This document shows, piece after piece, positions 6,187 to 8,606 of a stretch of 8,606 nucleotides of DNA. Origin of the DNA: CAZSVE01 sp964610175 (GTDB taxonomy: Bacteria > Pseudomonadota > Gammaproteobacteria > HK1); contig CAZSVE010000109.1 in NCBI GenBank assembly GCA_964610175.1, positions 1-8,606 of the forward strand, in the 5' to 3' direction. A program made the position numbers and the translations under genes. The notes beneath the pieces were generated by a model. The model was not told the DNA's origin and did no database searches. It saw only the letters and a list, made by a program, of their open reading frames with translations. How positions within the stretch are numbered: position 1 is the stretch's first letter; the number at the start of each line of letters is the position of its first letter.

Positions 6187-6377
6187 AGGGAAGAGAGGAA
6201 GGTATAGAAGAGGGATTTCAAGAAGGCGAAGTCAGGGGAATGGAGAAAGGTGAAAATAAGGGACGAAAAGAAGTCGCCAGAGCTTTGCTTGGCGAGGGTG
6301 TAGCTATCGACATCATTTCCAAATCTTCCGGGCTTTCCGAACAAGAAATCCGAGAACTATCAACACCTTCTGATTGA
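6187..6377 (+). pseudogene. C-terminal tail of an Rpn/PD-(D/E)XK transposase-family protein
   Basis: The peptide KGREEGIEEGFQEGEVRGMEKGENKGRKEVARALL, in shorter parts GREEGIEEGFQEGEVRG and VAIDIISKSSGLSEQEIREL, is the typical end of Rpn-type (PD-(D/E)XK nuclease family transposase, YhgA-like) proteins: a charged helix of repeating E-G/K-G units followed by a small helix-turn-helix-like motif ending LSxQEIREL. The nuclease domain, normally about 200 residues, is absent. Homology begins only 25 bp after the PKS stop, and the preceding in-frame codons overlap the PKS coding end, so there is no independent start. It is probably a remnant left when a larger locus was replaced or deleted, and unlikely to make protein. 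Confidence 0.7.
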
Positions 6378-6554
6378 CCGCTCCAACCCTCGAAATTCAA
6401 TTCAGCACTCGGCACACCGACTTCCAATCCGGCTGATTCCAGCTCTTCCGCTGATTCCTGTGTACCTTAGTCATGCAGGCTCCCTATATATAACCCACCT
6501 TATCGTCCACCAATGCGTGGAAGTTGTACCTTGGTCTCGCGCAATGGGTAGCTT

Positions 6555-6734
6555 ATGGAGAATGACCGAAACGAGATGAAGAATGAAATTCTCGAAAGTG
6601 CCGGACAGGGCACTGCCATTACTGACGATAGAAATCCAACGGCAGTAAACGCTCGCAGGTCAGTAGCGTCGCGGCTCGGTTTATATGAGGAGCAGCTCCC
6701 CACCAAGAAATGGTGCGCATTCCGACGAACGTGA
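6555..6734 (+). CDS. Doubtful small hypothetical ORF
   Basis: This is a 59-residue frame from ATG 6555 to TGA 6732-6734: a charged N-terminal half (MENDRNEMKNEILESAGQG) and a C-terminal half with ARRSVASRLGLYEEQLP and TKKWCAF. The composition is protein-like and hydrophilic, but I recognise no family, no clear ribosome site precedes it, and it ends inside the GTGACCGGT repeats beside IS21 debris. The minus-strand frame at 6500-6832 covers the same DNA and looks less protein-like. It could be a fragment of a larger gene or chance. Confidence 0.25.
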   Translation: MENDRNEMKNEILESAGQGTAITDDRNPTAVNARRSVASRLGLYEEQLPTKKWCAFRRT

Positions 6735-6761
6735 CCGGTGATTACGGTGATCGTGACCGGT
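6731..6761. repeat. Short direct repeat GTGACCGGT x2, candidate IS21 end
   Basis: GTGACCGGT occurs at 6731-6739 and again at 6753-6761, a 22-bp period, with a related ggtgatcgtgacc between. IS21-family ends often carry multiple short transposase-binding repeats, and this pair lies just beyond the 3' end of the istB fragment, where the element's terminus would be expected. The assignment is an inference from position and pattern. Confidence 0.4.
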
Positions 6762-6803
6762 CCCCCGAGCTGAGCGCGACTGGAGTCTGATTTTTTACTT
6801 CGA

Positions 6804-7085
6804 TCAGTCACGATGGTCGATTTTTTCGTCATTTATAGCCGTGAGATCAGAGAGGATTCGATCGAGGTATCGCCGCATGGATTCGCCGTGTAGCGGGAGC
6901 CGATGCGCGTTGTGGATCAGGCGGTCGAGGATGGCGTCGGCCAGAGTCGGTTCCCCGATGTGGTCGTGCCAGAGGTCGACGGGGAGTTGACTGGCGACCA
7001 GTGTGGAACGTAAGCCATGTCGCTCTTCGATTACCTCCATGAGATCGGCTCGCTGGGACGCGGTGATTTTTTTGAAGAGCCAATC
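6804..7085 (-). pseudogene. istB: 3' fragment of istB (IS21-family ATP-binding helper protein)
   Basis: On the minus strand, from about 7085, the sequence reads DWLFKKITASQRADLMEVIEERHG, then RSTLVASQLPVDLWHDHIGE and PTLADAILDRLIHNAHRLPL, GESMRR. This is the C-terminal third of IstB, the DnaA-like AAA+ partner of the IS21 transposase, covering the Walker B-following region, sensor 1 (TSQLP-type) and the LADAILDRLVHNAHR signature. The Walker A half and istA are absent, and the codons upstream of 7085 in the same frame do not resemble IstB. The tail after GESMRR (about 20 residues to the stop at 6804) is not typical and may be read-out into flanking DNA. It is a dead remnant of an insertion sequence. 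Confidence 0.85.
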
Positions 7086-7230
7086 TCGATGGTTTGGTTT
7101 CAGGGCTTGGGTGCTTCGGTGAGGGAGAGGATGAACTGCGGGATGATGAATCCAGAGTTTGGGCCAGTGGTACGTGCGGGGAGGCACTGTCGATTGGCAG
7201 ACTTCGATAAGGCATTCTACGTTACAATTG

Positions 7231-7234
7231 GGAG
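7231..7234 (+). promoter_or_regulatory. Ribosome binding site deciding a TTG start
   Basis: GGAG lies 6 nt before the TTG at 7241. No ATG exists in frame before the condensation-domain motif, and the frame is closed upstream by TAA at 7208. This supports a genuine gene start at TTG 7241, so the NRPS remnant keeps its native 5' end. Confidence 0.55.
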
Positions 7235-7240
7235 ATACTA

Positions 7241-7841
7241 TTGGCTAATCTTACTTCCTCCAATGAATACCCCCCCCTCTCCGCAAACCAACAAGGTCTG
7301 TGGTCTCTGGAACAGCGTTTCCCAAAGCAAGGTCTTTACAATCTCAACGGTGCATGGCGTTTGCCAGCGGACATCTCTTTTTTCTCGTTGCGCAGTGCCG
7401 TGGAGCGCCTGAGCGCTCGCCATCCGGCATTGCGCACAACCTTCTCCGAACGGGAGGGAAAGCCTTTACAAATAGTGCATAAAAATCTACCCATCGATTT
7501 CCGGGAGGTGCACGTAGAGGAAGATAGTGATGCGAATGTGGAAGAGATCCTGGAAACTCGGACATCGCAGCCTCTGGACTTGGAGAAGGGTCCACTAGCG
7601 CGTTGGGTACTGATTTCCGTCAAGAGGCAACGACCGGGTTTTGCTATTCATGGTTCACCACATCATTCTCGATGGTTGGTCGATTTTTGTGACGATAACC
7701 GAGCTTGGAAAACTTTACCAGGAAGAAATGGGTGGATCGATACCCGAACTGCCTTCTTTGAAGAGGAGCTACAGGCAATTCATACAAGAAGAAGCGAATC
7801 GACAAAAATTTTTTTTATTTCCTGCTCATCTTCACAAATGA
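7241..7841 (+). pseudogene. N-terminal fragment of an NRPS condensation domain, frameshifted and truncated
   Basis: From TTG 7241 the frame reads YPPLSANQQGLWSLEQRFP (motif C1-like), then LRSAVERLSARHPALRTTF (C2-like) and PLDLEKGPLARWVLISV, typical of condensation domains that form peptide bonds in nonribosomal peptide synthetases. One extra base around 7622-7625 shifts the frame. In the next frame it continues as GNDRVLLFMVHHIILDGWS, carrying the catalytic HHxxxDG motif (7656-7676), then ITELGKLYQEEMGGSIPELP and YRQFIQEEANRQ. Homology ends near 7803, after about 190 of some 450 domain residues, and junk sequence runs to the stop at 7841. No adenylation or carrier domain follows. A condensation domain at the very start of a protein suits an elongation or starter-C module. 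The product is non-functional. A sequencing error could explain the frameshift but not the truncation. Confidence 0.85.
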
Positions 7842-7887
7842 GTCACCATTTTACGAAACACCAGTTTTGCTTTACCGATGCCCAATC

Positions 7888-7920
7888 ATGCCTTGTCGGT
7901 TCGAGGTAAAGCTTCGCCAG
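7888..7920 (+). repeat. Dispersed 33-bp repeat (copy 2, degenerate palindrome)
   Basis: atgccttgtcggttcgaggt followed by aaagcttcgccag matches 4829-4861 with four substitutions, two of which break the palindromic core. It sits about 85 bp beyond the point where NRPS homology ends, between the broken gene and the terminator. Confidence 0.7.
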
Positions 7921-7949
7921 GTTATATCTTCGAGGGCTTCAATAAAAAA

Positions 7950-7981
7950 ACCCCGTCCGGTTTTTCGGTACGGGGTCTTTT
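7950..7981. terminator. Bidirectional rho-independent terminator
   Basis: accccgtccg and cggtacggggt pair almost perfectly (one bulged base) around a tttt-rich loop. On the plus strand the stem is followed by ctttt; on the minus strand it is followed by seven T residues (from the A run at 7944-7950). The stronger U-tract is on the minus strand, where it would end transcripts coming from the DUF1640-like gene at 8206-8511. On the plus strand it lies downstream of the NRPS remnant. Confidence 0.85.
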
Positions 7982-8032
7982 AGAGAATGGAATTATTCAG
8001 GCGCTGACGGTTTCGGTTGCAGGCCCCGAAAA

Positions 8033-8188
8033 CCCAACCCGGCGTGGCCGGAACCAAAGATTCCCGACTTGCCCTTTGTCATTTCGGGTGCGGTGAAAAA
8101 CCTTCCGATTCGAAGATGTTCCGAATGCACGAGATTTCTCACTGCCCTCGAAATGGCAACCGAGAATTTCTTGATGGTTTCGTCGAAG
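8033..8188 (-). repeat. MITE-like dispersed element, copy C (inverted)
   Basis: Read on the minus strand it has the same module order as copy A: cttcgacgaaaccatcaag, gccatttcgagggcagtgag with aaatctcg, a spacer, cgcacccgaaatgaca, then ctttggttccggccacgcc and gggttggg. Arms near 8079-8100 and 8130-8157 form the internal inverted repeat. It fills the space between the terminator and the stop of the DUF1640-like gene. Confidence 0.75.
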
Positions 8189-8205
8189 GTGTCCCCTGTG
8201 AGGGA

Positions 8206-8511
8206 CTAGGAAAAGAATTGTTGAACCAATGGCACACTCGATATCACGACGAGAAGCGCCAATACCCATTGCATGGCGTTTAGCTTGGTTTCCAAGCCCG
8301 TCATTCTTCCCTCCAAACCAATCATCTTTCCATCCAAAGCGGCGAATTCCCGCTTGAGATCCCGGATATCATCCTTGGTGGCCAATTCCCGCGTGGCCGT
8401 GCCCCATACCTCGCTCATGGCATTGGCATGGGCTTCGGCTTGATTCTCGGGGACACCGAAGATCTTCAGGATATCGACGAATTTCAGGGTAGCGAATGGT
8501 ACTGGATTCAT
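8206..8511 (-). CDS. Small coiled-coil protein with C-terminal membrane anchor (DUF1640/CCDC90-like)
   Basis: This 101-residue protein begins MNPVPFATLKFVDILKIFGV, then PENQAEAHANAMSEVWG and ELATKDDIRDLKREFAALDG, a heptad-like charged helix (about residues 45-78, with the repeated GLEGRMTGLETKL), and ends in one hydrophobic segment (about 80-96, WVLALLVVISSVPLV). This order, FxTLKFVxxL, then GVPExQAEA, then ELATKxDI, coiled coil and TM, is the bacterial DUF1640/CCDC90-like pattern. The biochemical role of these proteins in bacteria is not established; eukaryotic relatives include the mitochondrial calcium uniporter regulator MCUR1. I place the start at ATG 8511 because PVPFxTLKF is the family beginning; the open frame extends 36 nt further upstream to a TTG. 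No clear ribosome site is visible. The gene appears complete and is followed by the terminator at 7950-7981. Many genomes carry several copies near toxin-antitoxin or mobile genes, consistent with this setting. Confidence 0.75.
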   Translation of the reverse strand: MNPVPFATLKFVDILKIFGVPENQAEAHANAMSEVWGTATRELATKDDIRDLKREFAALDGKMIGLEGRMTGLETKLNAMQWVLALLVVISSVPLVQQFFS

Positions 8512-8582
8512 GCGCTGGAAGGTAGCGCATTGCAGCCCAATAAACAAGAATAAGCCTTATCCAAAGACACATGAGCCTGAAG

Positions 8583-8600
8583 GTTGGACGTGAATCCAAC
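8583..8600. repeat. Short inverted repeat upstream of the DUF1640-like gene
   Basis: gttgga and tccaac are perfect 6-bp arms separated by cgtgaa. It lies about 70 bp upstream of the gene start at 8511 and could be an operator or a small hairpin. There is too little sequence before the window edge to decide. Confidence 0.3.
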
Positions 8601-8606
8601 GTAAAA

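Noticed and set aside
6000..6344. Minus-strand open frame of 114 codons
   Set aside because: It is antisense to the PKS end and the Rpn tail; Phe/Ser-rich, as expected opposite Glu/Lys/Gly-rich coding sequence.
6500..6832. Minus-strand open frame of 110 codons
   Set aside because: There is no family resemblance and the Ser/Phe-rich composition suggests a shadow. It also crosses the GTGACCGGT repeats and overlaps the istB end.

Overview
The window looks like an accessory, decaying stretch of a proteobacterial chromosome, most likely gammaproteobacterial. Protein-level resemblances that I recall (cytochrome b561, the SoxB-like metallophosphatase, the RND exporter, the IS21 helper, Rpn-type tails) point loosely to Chromatiales-like or sulfur-oxidising/symbiotic lineages. 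That placement is inference, since no rRNA or marker gene is present. Coding density is low, about half of the recognisable genes are broken, and short dispersed repeats fill the gaps.

Layout. 1-768: no secure gene; a repeat remnant at the left edge and one possible small Cys-rich ORF. 769-1314 (minus): an apparently intact cytochrome b561. 1453-3483 (minus): a composite wreck. A secreted SoxB/5'-nucleotidase-like metallophosphatase is frameshifted near 2583 and loses its C-terminus at about 2110, where it is fused in frame to a piece of an MMPL/RND-type exporter. The exporter piece is itself frameshifted near 1840 and has lost its whole membrane core at about 1615. 3526-4145 (plus): an intact hicA-hicB toxin-antitoxin pair with a 4-bp overlap. 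4146-4974: a gene-free repeat block holding two tandem copies of a roughly 160-200 bp MITE-like element and a palindromic repeat. 4975-6162 (plus): an intact type III polyketide synthase (chalcone synthase fold) with a complete Cys-His-Asn triad. 6187-6377: the C-terminal tail of an Rpn/PD-(D/E)XK-type protein. 6378-7085: IS21 debris (the 3' part of istB plus short GTGACCGGT repeats) and a doubtful small ORF. 7241-7841 (plus): the start of an NRPS condensation domain, frameshifted and truncated. 7950-7981: a bidirectional terminator hairpin. 8033-8188: an inverted copy of the MITE-like element. 8206-8511 (minus): a small coiled-coil protein with a C-terminal membrane anchor (DUF1640/CCDC90-like).

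The intact units (cytochrome b561, HicAB, the type III PKS, the DUF1640-like protein) do not form an obvious pathway. The clearest story is genome erosion. Deletions join genes at short shared peptides (RVF; MG), small frameshifts accumulate, and one MITE-like repeat family occurs in both orientations on either side of the PKS/Rpn/IS21/NRPS segment. I saw no convincing new multi-gene system. The most noteworthy items are the chimeric pseudogene, the repeat family and the stand-alone type III PKS.
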